A stretch of 64,000 nt of DNA from Microglena sp. YARC (lineage: Eukaryota > Chlorophyta > Chlorophyceae > Chlamydomonadales > Chlamydomonadaceae). Below are positions 1-9,063 of this stretch, one piece after another. Position numbers and translations under genes: made by a program. Below the pieces are notes generated by a model. The model made no database searches, was not told the origin of the DNA, and was given only the letters and a program-made list of their open reading frames with translations. The stretch is from the NCBI GenBank assembly GCA_022414725.1, contig CM039464.1, forward strand, positions 28,554,917-28,618,916. The letters run 5' to 3'. Position 1 is the first letter of the stretch, and the number at the start of each line of letters is the position of its first letter.

Positions 1-470
1 TCCTATCACCCACCTGTCAATACGCCATGCCAGGTGAGGCATTACCGCTCTTTCTTCTTTGGGCTATACGTAGCAGCTTCTAGGCAGCTCCTATCACCCA
101 CCTGTCAATTCGCCATGCCAGGTGAGGCAATACGGCTTTTGTTTTTGGAATACACGTAGCAGCTTCTAGGCAGCTCCTTTCACCCACCTGTCAATACGCC
201 ATGTCAGGTGAGGCATTAACACTATTACTTTTTTGGGCTACACGTAGCAGCTTCTAGGCAGCTCCTTTCACCCACCTGTCAATACGCCATGTCAGGTGAG
301 GCATTAACACTATTACTTTTTGGGGCTACACATAGCAGCTTCTAGGCAGCTCCTTTCACCCACCTGTCAATACGCCATGCCATGTGTGGCATTAACGCTT
401 ACTTTTTGGGGCTACATGTAGCAGCTTCTAGGCAGCTCCTTTCAACCACCTGTCAATACGCCATGTAAGG
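1..470. repeat. Tandem repeat, period about 87 bp, about 5.4 copies
   Basis: Each unit holds a pyrimidine stretch, the motif AGCAGCTTCTAGGCAGCTCC, a short block CACCCACCTGTCAATACGCC and a donor-like CAGGTGAGG. The AGCAGCTTCTAGG part is the same as the terminal inverted repeat of a fold-back element family found at 2.2, 26.9 and 27.4 kb, so the array seems to have amplified from one end of such an element. Every unit also has an acceptor-like AG followed 34 bases later by a donor-like GT, which would make a micro-exon if spliced. Nothing shows that it is. Confidence 0.8.
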
Positions 471-596
471 TGAGATTACCTAAATAAGTTAACATTTTAA
501 ATTTGAAAATTTGAAGTGCTAACGCCTTGCCACCGTGCGTGAGGTTAAACGAACCTTCCCCTAGCTTGCACTGGTGAAGGTTACTGTGGGTTTTGA

Positions 597-952
597 TTTC
601 GCAGACCTCAACAACACTGACCACATAACCCCCTCTCTCCCACGTCACACCTCCTCTGATGTAGACTGTCCACCACTACTGGGATGGGGATGAGATCTGT
701 GGCATCCTAAGCAACCCCTAGATATACCTAGGGATCGGCAAATCATATGATACTGACCAAAAGCGAGTATGATATCATATGATATATACAAATTGCATCA
801 TATGATATTGTACGTAAATGTTAACTTTAGCCTAGGCAGACTGCAGGCATCATATGATATCATATTATGACATGATATTGTGTTGCCGTTCCCTAGTTAT
901 ACCCCAACAACACTGACCACATAAACCCCTCCCTACCACATCACTGGTGTAG
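597..952 (+). repeat. Decayed copy of the exon-1 acceptor region
   Basis: Bases 597-728 and 894-952 together repeat the acceptor (GATGTAG/GGTGTAG) and first part of the exon that begins at 953, including a degraded GGCATCC..GCAACCCC and a CCCCAACAACACTGACC segment. A small AT-rich transposon at 731-893 splits the copy. It is the first example in this window of an intron carrying a duplicate of its own downstream exon border. Confidence 0.7.
731..893. mobile_element. MITE family A, copy 1 (TA target duplication)
   Basis: Terminal inverted repeats read GGGATCGGCAA at the left and TTGCCGTTCCC at the right, flanked on both sides by TA. The interior is AT-rich with short palindromes built on ATATGATATCAT. 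It has no coding capacity. TA duplication with GGGA(A/T)CGG ends suggests a Tc1/mariner-type non-autonomous element. Two relatives lie at 2377-2557 and 21634-21807. Confidence 0.7.
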
Positions 953-1322
953 ACTGTGGATAAATACTGGAGTGAGAATGATATCTGCGGCATCCCAGGC
1001 AACCCCCAGGTGTACCCCAACAACACAGACCTCTACACCAGAGTTTGTGGGGGTATCCTAAACAGGCACCCCTTGATTAATTTTGGGGCTGGGAGCCCGA
1101 CATACGGCTCCATTCTAGTGTGGCGCGACTACAATGACCAGCTGTTCATCACAGTTACTTTGGATGGCCTTGACAGTGCACAAGTTAATGGCCAGGCCTA
1201 CATTGAGAACAATGCAAGTGCTTCACAGCCTGCTCTGGCCATCTCTGTAATGTCAGATTTCAACTCCCTTCCGCCCAGTCAGCCGGCTGCATATCGCAAT
1301 GTGTTTCCCTACCAGGGACTCG
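953..1322 (+). CDS. Pherophorin-like gene, exon 1 seen in window (5' partial)
   Basis: The exon begins after the acceptor GGTGTAG and ends at the donor G|GTGAGT (phase 0 in, phase 1 out), encoding about 123 residues without a stop. The protein is Cys-containing and Asn/Thr-rich (DKYWSENDICGIPGNPQVY at the start, FITVTLDG in the middle) and resembles the globular part of secreted volvocalean wall proteins rather than any enzyme I recognise. No signal peptide is visible, so the true start lies upstream of the window or was missed. The phase-1 donor joins exactly to the phase-1 acceptor of the exon at 2846, which supports the model. The decayed copy at 597-952 supports 953 as a real junction. 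The family call rests mainly on the downstream exons. Confidence 0.6.
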
Positions 1323-1343
1323 GTGAGTGTATGTATGTATGTT

Positions 1344-1430
1344 ACAGTCCAGGGGTAGGCCAAATAGGCTAAAGTGAATTGCCTGAACAACCATGATAGG
1401 AAGGGCTTAAAAAGAAAAAGCTGGGGAGTA
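1344..1430 (+). repeat. Dispersed repeat D, copy 1
   Basis: The core ACAGTCCAGGGGTAGGC is followed by AAATAGGCTAAAG and an A-rich tail. The same core recurs at 8751 (+), 12842 (+, decayed) and 23922 (+), and in reverse at 8690, 16836 and 24935. It is a short non-coding dispersed element (SINE or MITE); no inverted ends are visible. Confidence 0.7.
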
Positions 1431-1440
1431 CAGAAAGTTT

Positions 1441-2165
1441 TGCGAACGGCTAGCTGAGTGCCTGCGGTGGAGAATCAGTGTCTTAGTGCTTGGATTGCTG
1501 TGGCTGAAGCATGAGAATGGCTAGCTGAGTGCCTAGGGTGGAGAATTAGTGTGACTGTGTCTCAGTGCTTGGATTGCTGTGGCTGAAGCATGAGAATGGC
1601 TAGCTGAGTGCCTAGGGTGGAGAATTAGTGTGACTGTGTCTCAGTGCTTGGATTTCTGTGGCTGAAGCGTGAGAATGGCTAGCTGAGTGCCTGGGGTGGA
1701 GAGTTAGTTTGACTGTGTCTCAATGCTTGGATTGCTGCAGCTGAAGCGTGAGAATGGCTAGCTGATTGCCTGGGGTGGAGAATTAGTGTGACTGTGTCTC
1801 AGTGCTTGGATTGCTGTGGCTGAAGCATGAGAATGGCTAGCTGATTGCCTGGGGTGGAGAATTAGTGTGACTGTGTCTCAGTGCTTGGATTGCTGTGGCT
1901 GAAGCATGAGAATGGCTAGCTGATTGCCTGGGGTGGAGAATTAGTGTGACTGTGTCTCAGTGCTTGGATTGCTGTGGCTGAGGCATGGGAATGGCTAGCT
2001 GAGTGGCTGGGGTGGATAATCAGTGACTCAGTGCTTGGATGGATGTGGCTAAAGTGTTGGGAATGGCTAGCTGAGTGCCTGGGGTGTAGTATCAGTGTCT
2101 CAGTGCTTGGATTGCTGTGGCTAAAGTGTGAGAATGGCTAGCTGATTGCCTGGGGTGGGGGATCA
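1441..2165. repeat. Tandem repeat, period about 80 bp, about 9 copies
   Basis: Units share GAATGGCTAGCTGAGTGCC, GGGGTGGAGAATTAGTG and TCAGTGCTTGGATTGCTG. Copies range from about 73 to 81 bases with scattered substitutions. It lies in the intron between the exons at 953 and 2846. No open frame is kept across units. Confidence 0.85.
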
Positions 2166-2201
2166 GCCCGCTGCATATCACAATGTGTTTCTCTACTAGG
2201 T
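2164..2201 (+). repeat. Decayed copy of exon-1 3' end
   Basis: CAGCCCGCTGCATATCACAA and the following bases match the end of the exon at 953-1322 (CAGCCGGCTGCATATCGCAA) but the donor is lost (CTACTAGGTTTC). It is an exon-end duplicate inside the downstream intron. Confidence 0.65.
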
Positions 2202-2374
2202 TTCTTTTTTGGGCTATGCGTAGCAGCTTCAAGCAGCTCCTTTCCCCCGTCCTTTGGGGAAAACTGAAGCTAGCTTGTGTGCCTGAAATCTGACATGACA
2301 GGCATTCCAGCATAGCCGAAAGCAGTGGCTGAACCAGTGGCTGGCTAATGGAGCTGGCTGGAAGCTATCATGTG
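2202..2374. mobile_element. Fold-back MITE family B, copy 1
   Basis: Imperfect inverted ends: TAGCAGCTTCAAGCAGCTCC near the left and GGAGCTGGCTGGAAGCTATC near the right. About 170 bp, non-coding. Related copies lie at 26,909 and 27,418, and the left-end motif makes up the tandem array at 1-470. It abuts a MITE A copy. Confidence 0.6.
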
Positions 2375-2376
2375 TA

Positions 2377-2557
2377 GGGAACGGCAACTAAAATTAGTGT
2401 TTGAAAAACTAAAGCTCACTAATATTATTACAGTGTCACAAAAATATTAGTTTTTCAAATCAATTGGAAATTCTGGTGAGACGGCTTGTCCTACTAATAT
2501 TATCTAATATTATGTAATATTATTTATTCATTAATAGTATATAACATAGCGGACCCC
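2377..2557. mobile_element. MITE family A, copy 2 (decayed)
   Basis: The left end GGGAACGGCAACTA is flanked by TA, and the right end ..TAGCGGACCCC is followed by TA. The interior is AT-rich with TAATATTA palindromes. The ends match less well than in copies 1 and 3. Confidence 0.5.
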
Positions 2558-2678
2558 TAATCATGTGTCATCACACCCCAAAAAGAAACAGTGCCAAGAA
2601 ACAGTGCCAAGTGAGAAATACTTCTTATTAATCTCCCCAAATAATGTCCCTTGCCCCACCACAGCATCCTGTCTCCTC

Positions 2679-2845
2679 CTCACAGGGAAGTACATTGGCA
2701 CCACCTTTACCATTAATCTGAAAAAGTACACTGGCACCACCTTTTGCCGTTAATCTGACAAGTGCACTGTCTCCCCCTTGCAGGGAAATACACTGGCACC
2801 ACCTTTGCCATAAATATTTAAAAGTACATTGGCACCACCTTGCAG
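2679..2845 (+). repeat. Three decayed copies of the exon-2 acceptor region
   Basis: The element CAGGGAAGTACATTGGCACC and variants of it occur four times before and at the real exon start at 2846. Copies at 2679, 2725 and 2782-2845 carry stop codons or lack the AG. This is exon-start duplication upstream of a real acceptor. Confidence 0.75.
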
Positions 2846-3024
2846 GGAAGTACACTGGCACAACCTTTGCGGTCAATCTGAAAAAGGTTTGCAATGGCCT
2901 GACCTCGGTTTACAACCCAAGCTTCCTGGTTGACAACAATTGCCAGTGCCTGCCTGGCATTTTGTCCTGCCCTCCCACGGATTTGTCTGCTTATCCTAGC
3001 TTGTGGGTCCACATCCAGGCAGTG
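2846..3024 (+). CDS. Pherophorin-like gene, exon 2
   Basis: The exon runs from the acceptor CCTTGCAG to the donor GTG|GTAAGT, phase 1 in and phase 0 out, and encodes about 60 residues beginning KYTGTTFAVNLKKVC. It has four or more cysteines in a CQCLPG..LSCPP pattern, as in secreted disulphide-bonded domains. Joined to exon 1 it completes a Gly codon and stays open. Of the several repeated candidate acceptors upstream, this one is the only one that gives an uninterrupted frame in the needed phase. A partial copy of its middle (PSFLVDNNC) lies in the next intron at 3104. The function beyond wall or extracellular-matrix structure is unknown. Confidence 0.6.
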
Positions 3025-3103
3025 GTAAGTATGGCAGCTATTGCGCATCATTGTGTTTAATCCACTAATGATGTCATTATCATAATTGTTTTTGTTGTAT
3101 ATT

Positions 3104-3170
3104 TATAGCCCTAGCTTCCTGGTTGACAACAATTGTGAGTGCCTGTCAGGCATCTTATCAACTCCACAGC
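3104..3170 (+). repeat. Decayed copy of exon-2 interior
   Basis: CCTAGCTTCCTGGTTGACAA followed by CAATTG(T/C) repeats bases around 2917-2960 of exon 2. Here the sequence has become TTGTGAGTG, which resembles a donor. It lies in the intron just after the real exon. Confidence 0.7.
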
Positions 3171-3187
3171 CACTTTTCTTTTTGTTA

Positions 3188-3350
3188 GCCGCGTCGTCAT
3201 TCCGTCGCTGCATGGCACTGCATGGTCTGTCTAAACTAGCCAGAAATGCCCCTCCAAATCCCCTGGGCTAAGCGCTTTGCACTCCATGGGGTGCCGGGGG
3301 CAGCGGGTCGCACTGGGGTCGCACCAAGTCGCTCAATTTGCGATGCGCCA
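3188..3350 (+). mobile_element. Dispersed element C, copy 1 (full)
   Basis: GC-rich unit beginning GCGTCGTCATTCCGTCGCTG and ending TTGCGATGCGCCAC, with an internal GGGTCGCACTGGGGTCGCAC. Copies in reverse orientation occur at 21,292-21,470 (full) and as fragments at 10,323 and 13,138. No coding capacity. The class is unknown; the ends are only weakly inverted. Confidence 0.6.
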
Positions 3351-3765
3351 CATAAAAAAAAGTGCCCACAGTCACAGGATGCCTAGGGCTCGTATTGACC
3401 CCATAAAGCAGCAGTACGTCCCCTAACTAGGCTCTTTTGCGGCCATTGTGGATGGGTCACCCAATCCGTGCATAGGGCTCGACAGCTCAGCTCCTGCACT
3501 ATATGATTATATATATTATATGTATCCTTGGTCACAAAGGGCTAGGTTTTATCATATGCGCCTTTTCCTGGTTTCCCCTTGTAAAATCATATATGTAATA
3601 TGGATGTGCGAAGATATACTGCTGGGGCCAAGATATGCTGCTGGGGGGCGTACTGCTGGGGTGCCGATGTGGGCCGGCGGTTAGGGCTAAGCGCAGCCAA
3701 ATTAGCCCTAATGAGAGTAGATTATCTTAGCCAAACGTATTCAAACAAATCCTGAAAAATACCAT
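3351..3765. other. Intron, no gene seen
   Basis: This 415-base stretch is single-copy intron sequence between exons 2 and 3, with a few AT palindromes (ATATATTATAT). I see no further element in it. Confidence 0.4.
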
Positions 3766-4124
3766 TTGTCCAGGAGAGTGTTGTTATGCATCCGACTAAC
3801 ATCAAGACTTCTCATGTCCTGCAGGCTACCACCTATTCTGTCAACAATGCAAATTGTAGACTATCTTAGCCAAATGTATTCAAACAAACCCAGAATGATA
3901 TCATATGTCCAGGCTGTGCCCAGGAGAGTGTTGTTATGCATCCTAATAACATCAAGACTTCTCATGTCCTGCAGGCTACCACCTATTCTGTCAACAATGC
4001 AAATTGTAGACTATCTTAGCCAAATGTATTCAAACAAACCCAGAATGATATCATATGTCCAGGCTGTGCCCAGGAGAGTGTTGTTATGCATCCTAATAAC
4101 ATCAAGACTTCTCATGTCCTGCAG
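3766..4124 (+). repeat. 153-bp tandem repeat of the exon-3 acceptor region
   Basis: Two full copies and one partial copy of a 153-bp unit precede exon 3. Each holds CTCATGTCCTGCAG followed by GCTACCACCTATTCTGTC, i.e. the real acceptor and the first bases of exon 3. Only the last copy leads into the open exon at 4125; in the others the exon part is cut off after AATTGTAGACTATC. The units read through in one frame, producing a long but repetitive spurious ORF. Confidence 0.85.
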
Positions 4125-4565
4125 GCTACCACCTATTCTGTCAACAATACAAATTGTGGCTCTCCTGTGGCTTCCGTGCCCTTACTCAACATCCTCAGTG
4201 TCATCAGCCCTCAGAACTGTGGCACACTACCTCCAACACCCCCCCCTGCTCCGCCGATTCCTCCTACTCCTCCACCACGCCCTTCACCCCCATCTCCTCC
4301 TTCTCCACCCCTACCGCCGAATTTTGATAAGTTCAGCTCAATCAGTGTATCCAAGCTGGATGGCGTCTTTGACCCAGTCACTGCCTGTGCTGCTATGGAA
4401 TCTGTACTACAAGAGTACTATAACGGTACTACAACGCTCCCAATCGCCTACACCACAACCTGCTACATATATCCCCAACCAAGGGAATTACAATATCAAG
4501 GGACATCAGGAACTGCCAGCAATATCACCTTCAACATATACTACGCAAACCCACTCGACGTTAAC
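4125..4565 (+). CDS. Pherophorin-like gene, exon 3 (globular end, Pro linker, globular start)
   Basis: Phase 0-0 exon of 147 codons: acceptor CCTGCAG, donor AAC|GTAAGT. The order is a Cys module end (ATTYSVNNTNC...), a Pro linker of PPTPPPAPP and PPSPP type (about residues 43-70), and the first half of a module containing FDPVTACAAMESVLQEYYNG and TTTCYIY, ending NITFNIYYANPLDVN. The layout of PPSPP spacer between Cys domains is that of volvocalean pherophorin-like extracellular-matrix glycoproteins; the Pro residues would be hydroxylated and glycosylated in the secretory pathway. The second half of the module is in the next exon. Exon 4 is a clear paralogue of this exon. Confidence 0.75.
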
Positions 4566-5334
4566 GTAAGTTGAATGCTGTAGTGGTAGTGCTGCTGCTA
4601 TTGTTGTAGTGCCACTGTTGATTCAGCATATAATACTCAAACTGACTCGATGTAGAAGTTAGTTGCATGTTGTAGTGGCTGTGCTTATGTTCAATGCTGT
4701 ACTGGTAGTGCTGCTGTTGTTGTAGTGCCACTGTTGATTTAGCATATACTACTCCAACCCAACTGATGCAGACGTGAGTTGAATGTTGTAATGGTAGTGC
4801 TGCTTTTGTTGTAGTGCTGCTGTTCAATGCTGTAGTGGTAGTGCTGCTGCTGTTGTAGTGCCACTGTTGATTTGGCATAAACTACTTCAACCCAGCCGAT
4901 GCAGGCGTAAGTTGAATGTTGTCATGGTAGTGCTGCTTTTGTTGTAGTGCTACTGTTGAATGCTGTAGTGGTAGTGCTGCTGTTGTTGTAGTGCCGCTGT
5001 TGATTCAGCCTATCATATTCAAACTGACTCAATGTAGACGATAGTCGAATGTTGTTATGGTGGTGGAGCTGTTGTTGTAGTGCTGCTGTTGAATGCTTTA
5101 GTGGTAGTGCTGTTGCTGTTGTAGTGCTGCTATTGTAGTGCCACTATTAAATGCTGTAATGGTAGTGCTGCCGTAGTGGTGGTGTTGTTGTTGTTGTAGT
5201 GCTGCTGTTGAATGCTGCAATGGTAGTGCTGCTAGTAAATGCTGTAGTGGTAGTGCTGCTGTTGTTGTACTGCTACTGTTGAATGCTGTAATGGTACTGC
5301 TGTTGTTGTGGTAGTGCTGCTGTTTTGGCAGTAC
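4566..5334 (+). repeat. Tandem copies of the exon-3 end with its donor
   Basis: GTAGTGGTAGTGCTGCTGTT units dominate. Interspersed every 85-130 bases at 4630, 4745, 4870 and 5010 are degraded copies of the exon-3 end and donor (CATATACTACTCCAACCCA, then GACGTGAGTTGAATG). It is the same unit as in the intron after exon 4 but more decayed. Confidence 0.75.
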
Positions 5335-5353
5335 CCCCCCCCCCCCCCCCCCC
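5335..5353 (+). repeat. Poly-C tract
   Basis: Run of about 18-19 C on the coding strand, within the acceptor-proximal part of the intron. Similar runs occur at about 7585, 8500, 8627, 8911, 11422, 18968 and 20017. Confidence 0.85.
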
Positions 5354-5390
5354 TCCCGACCCCCATCAATCCTACCCCTGCATATCTATT

Positions 5391-5782
5391 CCCACCTATG
5401 TCACTATGCAGTACATGTTCTACATTATGAACAACCCATTGTCCTGATACCCATCAAGCACCTACTTTGACACGCTGAGTACCATCCAACTCAGTGCCTT
5501 GGTCTCTCCCTGTTCCTGGCCAACCTATCTCCATGACTCCCCCCCCCCCACACACACACACCCTCCCTCCTCTTCCCGCATCAATCCTATCTCTTTCCTA
5601 CTTTCTTTTTCCCCCTGTCCCATGATTTTCTTCCCATGAATTTCCTCCTCTTCCCATGCTAGAGAAGAATCCTGCATTCCCCCTCTTCCCGCATCAATTC
5701 TATCTCTTTCCTACTTTCCTACTCTCCCTGCCTCTCATCTCCCCCCTCTTCCCGCATCAATCCTATCTCTTTTGCTACGCAG
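5391..5782 (+). repeat. Decayed exon-5-type copy and CT-rich acceptor repeats
   Basis: At 5405-5520 a degraded exon start is visible: ACTATGCAG, then TACATGTTCTACATTATGAA, then TACTTTGACACGCTGAGTAC, all resembling the exon at 9064. It is followed by several CCGCATCAATCCTATCTC units ending in the real acceptor TTGCTACGCAG. Confidence 0.7.
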
Positions 5783-6288
5783 TCCTTGCTCACCATCATG
5801 GCCAACTCTGCAATATGGATCAATCTCTTCGATGCGCTAAACACAGGCTGCGGCCCCGCAGGCCTTTACTCAGACACCCTGCGTCCTGGCATCCTCATCC
5901 GTGCCTGCACAGTCGTTCAAGGGAATACTCAGCCTGTGTTGTGCGACTTGGCGATTGGAGGATATATTTGTTCCCTTCCTCCCCCTGCACCCCCCCATCT
6001 CCACCACCTGCCCCCCCATCTCCCCCACCTGCACCCCCATCTCCTCCTCCTCGTCCACCCCTACCACCCAACCTTGATAGCTTCGCATCAATCAGCATAT
6101 CCAAGAGGGATGGCCTCTTCGACCCAGTCACTTCCTGTGCTGCGGTACAATCAGTTCTGGGGCTGTACTACAACCTGTTCCCCAGCGCCTACACCACAGA
6201 CTGCTACATTTATTCCTCATCTGGCTCATCAGGAACCTCAAGTAATGTCACCTTCAACATATACTACTCCAACCCAGGCGACATAAGC
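5783..6288 (+). CDS. Pherophorin-like gene, exon 4 (with a 1-base frame break)
   Basis: Acceptor TTTGCTACGCAG and donor AGC|GTAAGT. The first part encodes the second half of a module (NSAIWINLFDALNTGCGP, CDLAIGGYIC), then a PPAPPSPPP linker, then a new first half (SISISKRDGLFDPVTSCAAV, TDCYIY, NVTFNIYYSNPGDIS). It is the paralogue of exon 3 (second part) and exon 5 (first part). Its length, 506, is not a multiple of three, although both neighbours need phase 0-0. The frame shifts inside a run of seven C at 5990-5996. Eight (or five) C would restore one open frame across the exon, as exon 5 has at the same place. A sequencing or assembly error in the homopolymer is the likeliest cause. Confidence 0.72.
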
Positions 6289-7080
6289 GTAAGTTGAATG
6301 TTGTAATGGTAGGGCTGCTGTTGTTGTAGTGCCACTGTTGATTCAACATATACAGCTCCAACCCAGGTGATATAAGCGGAAGTTGAATGTTGTAATGGTA
6401 GTGCTGCTGTTGTTGTAGTGCCACTGTTGATTCAACATATACTACTCCAACCCAGGCGACATAAGCGTAAGTTGAATGTTGTAATGGTAGTGCTTCTGTT
6501 GTTGTAGTGCCACTGTTGATTCAACATATACAGCTCCAACCCAGGTGATATAAGCGGCAGTTGATTGTTGTAATGGTAGTGCTGCTGTTGTTGTAGTGCC
6601 ACTGTTGATTCAACATATACAGCTCCAACCCAGGGGATATAAGCGGAAGATGAATGTAGTAATGGTAGTGCTGCTGTTGAATGTTGTAGTGCCACTGTTG
6701 ATTCAACATATACAGCTCCAACCCAGGTGATACAAGCGGAAGTTGAATGTTGTAATGGTAGTGCTGCTGTTGTTGTAGTGCCACTGTTGATTCAAAATAT
6801 ACAGCTCCAACCCAGGTGATATAAGCGGTAGATGAATGTTGTAATGGTAGTGCTGATGTTGAATGTTGTAGTGGCAGTGCTGATGTTGAACAATGGAATG
6901 GTAGTGCTGATGTTGAATGATGGAGTGGTAGTGGTGCTGTTGCTGTAGTGCCACTTTTGAATGTTGTACTGGTAGTGCTGCTGTTGTGGTAGTGCTACTT
7001 TTGAATGCTTTCATGGTAGTGATTCTGTTGTTGTAGTGCCACTGTTGAATGCTGTAATGGTAGTGATGCTGTGGTATTCG
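6289..7080 (+). repeat. 88-bp tandem repeat of the exon-4 end and donor, about 6 clear copies
   Basis: From the real donor onward, units alternate TTGTAATGGTAGTGCTGCTG with copies of the exon end (CATATACTACTCCAACCCAG, GATATAAGCG) and a donor-like GTAAGTTG or GGAAGTTG. Clear copies lie near 6341, 6432, 6521, 6610, 6703 and 6791; later units (6840-7080) keep only the TAGTGCTG part. The copy at 6432-6475 is base-for-base almost the exon end with an intact GTAAGT. Confidence 0.85.
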
Positions 7081-7450
7081 TGTTGCCTTGGTTGCTGGAA
7101 CAAGGTGTGTGTGCTTGTGTCTACATGTACATGTACATAAGATGTACATGGTATATGTTGACAACTTGACATGTACATGAGATATACATGGGATGTAAAT
7201 GGGATGGGTCAAGACTGTCGACATGTCTATGAGATGTGTCGACATGTACATGAGATGTACATGGGATGCACATTGATGTGTCGACATGACGACATGTACA
7301 TGAGATGTACATGGGATGTACATGGATGTGTCGACATGTGCATGAGATGTACATGGGATGTACACGAGATGTGTCGACATGTACATGAAATGTACATGGG
7401 ATGTACATGATATGTGTCTAAATGTACATGAGATATACATGAGATTTTCT
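7081..7450. repeat. ACATGTACATGAGATG satellite with GTCGACATG spacers
   Basis: Degenerate tandem of GATGTACATG and TGTGTCGACATG motifs. Both strands are partly open as His/Met/Cys-rich frames, a by-product of the repeat. It is intronic, between exons 4 and 5. Confidence 0.8.
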
Positions 7451-7619
7451 TGCCTCCCAAATTGATATACTGCCTGGCCCCTCATGTCACCCTGAGTGTG
7501 CAGTGGGTCCTGTTAACACCAGCCAACTCTGCACCTTGATCTTTCATAGCTCTCCCTGTTACTGGGCAACCCATCTAACTGATCCCCCCCCCCCCCCCCC
7601 CCCCCCTTTGCCATCAATC

Positions 7620-7843
7620 CTATCTCCTCATATCTCTTTCCCACCCCTGTTGCTACACAGCACATGTTGTACACCATGAACAACCCATCTTCCTGATTCT
7701 CCTCCTCTAAACCCTCCCCTACCCCCTACCCCCACCCCCCATTCTGCCATCAATCATATCTACTCACATCGCTTTCCCACCCCTGTTGCTATGCATCACA
7801 TGTTGTACACCATGAACAACCCATCTTCCTGTTTCTATTCCCC

Positions 7844-7886
<43 letters not shown>

Positions 7887-9063
7887 CCACACCCCTTCTG
7901 CCATCAATCTTATCTCCTCATATCTCTTTCCCACCCCTGTTGCTATGCAGCGTATGTTGTACACCATGAACATCACATCTTCCTGTTTCTACTCCCCCCC
8001 TCCCCCTCCCCCACACCCCTTCTGCCATCAATCTTATCTCCTCATATCTCTTTTCCACCCATGTTGCTATGCAGCGCATGTTGTACACCATGAACATCCC
8101 ATCGTACTGTTTCTCCCCCCCCTCCCCCTCTCCTTTCTGCCATCAATCCTATTTCCTCACATCTCTTTCCCACCCCTTTTGCTACGCATCACATGCTGTA
8201 CACCATGAGCAGCCCATCTTCCTGATTCTCCTCCCCTAAACCCTCCCCTCCCCACCCACCCACCCATTATGCCATCAATCATATTTCCTCATATCTCTTT
8301 CCCACCCCTGTTGCTACACAGCACATGTTGTGCACCATGAACAACCCACCTTCCTGATTCCCCTCCCCCTCCCCCTCCCTCTTCTCCCCCTTCATCTTCC
8401 CGTTCCCCTTCCCTCACCAATCATACATTGTCATATATCTTTCCCACGTATAGCTCTATAAAGTTCATGTTGTACACCATGAACAACCTACCTTCCTGAC
8501 CCCCCCCCCCCCCCCCCCTCCCCTTCCCCCCTTCCCCATCAATCCTACCTTGTTATATCTCTTTCCCACCTATATCGCTATGAAGTACAATGTTGTAGAC
8601 CATGAACAACCCATCTCCTTGACCTCCCCCCCCCCCCCCCCCCTTTCCCCCAACAATCCTATCTCTTCATATCTCTTTCCTACCTTATTTGGATACCCCT
8701 GGACTGTACAAGTACATGCATACATCTCTTCCCTACCTGTATGTATGCTACAGTCCAGGGGTAGGCCCAATAGGCTAAAGGGACTTGCCCAACCGTGACA
8801 GAAAGTGAAAAAAAGAAAAGGCATTGATGAACTGAAACCCACCTATGTACTTCACTGTGGGGCACTCTCTACAATGTGCTTAAGACAGGCTGTGCACACC
8901 ACCCCTATGACCCCCCCCCCCCCCCCCTCCCCCCTCTTTCCCCATCAATCATATCTCTTGACCACCTTCATCACTACGCAGTACATGTTCTACTTTGACC
9001 TATGTACTTCCCCCCTGCACAGTACATGTTCTACTTCAAACTTTGTACTTCCCACCTGTGCAG
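7620..9063 (+). repeat. About ten copies of the exon-5 acceptor region, period about 120-150 bp
   Basis: Each unit holds CCATCAATCCTATCTC, TTTCCCACC, an acceptor-like GTTGCTACACAG and the exon start CACATGTTGTACACCATGAA, then a C-rich stretch. Copies start near 7650, 7790, 7940, 8065, 8180, 8315, 8460 and 8575, with two short ones at 8970 and 9018. Several still have the AG. The last, at 9061, opens the real exon. A relic of deeper exon sequence (GGGGCACTCTCTACAATGTG) is seen at 8858-8890. Confidence 0.85.
8687..8830. repeat. Dispersed repeat D, inverted pair
   Basis: CCCCTGGACTGTACAAGTAC at 8695 faces GCTACAGTCCAGGGGTAGGC at 8748, forming a possible hairpin with a loop rich in ATGTATG. The right arm continues with the usual ATAGGCTAAAGGGACTTGCC tail. 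Confidence 0.7.

Noticed and set aside
3766..4569. 267-codon frame overlapping exon 3
   Set aside because: It reads the 153-bp acceptor repeat and then the wrong frame of the Pro-rich exon; the frame used by exon 3 has correct splice phases and matches exon 4.
7121..7485. His/Met/Cys-rich frames on both strands
   Set aside because: Translations of the ACATGTACATGAGATG satellite.
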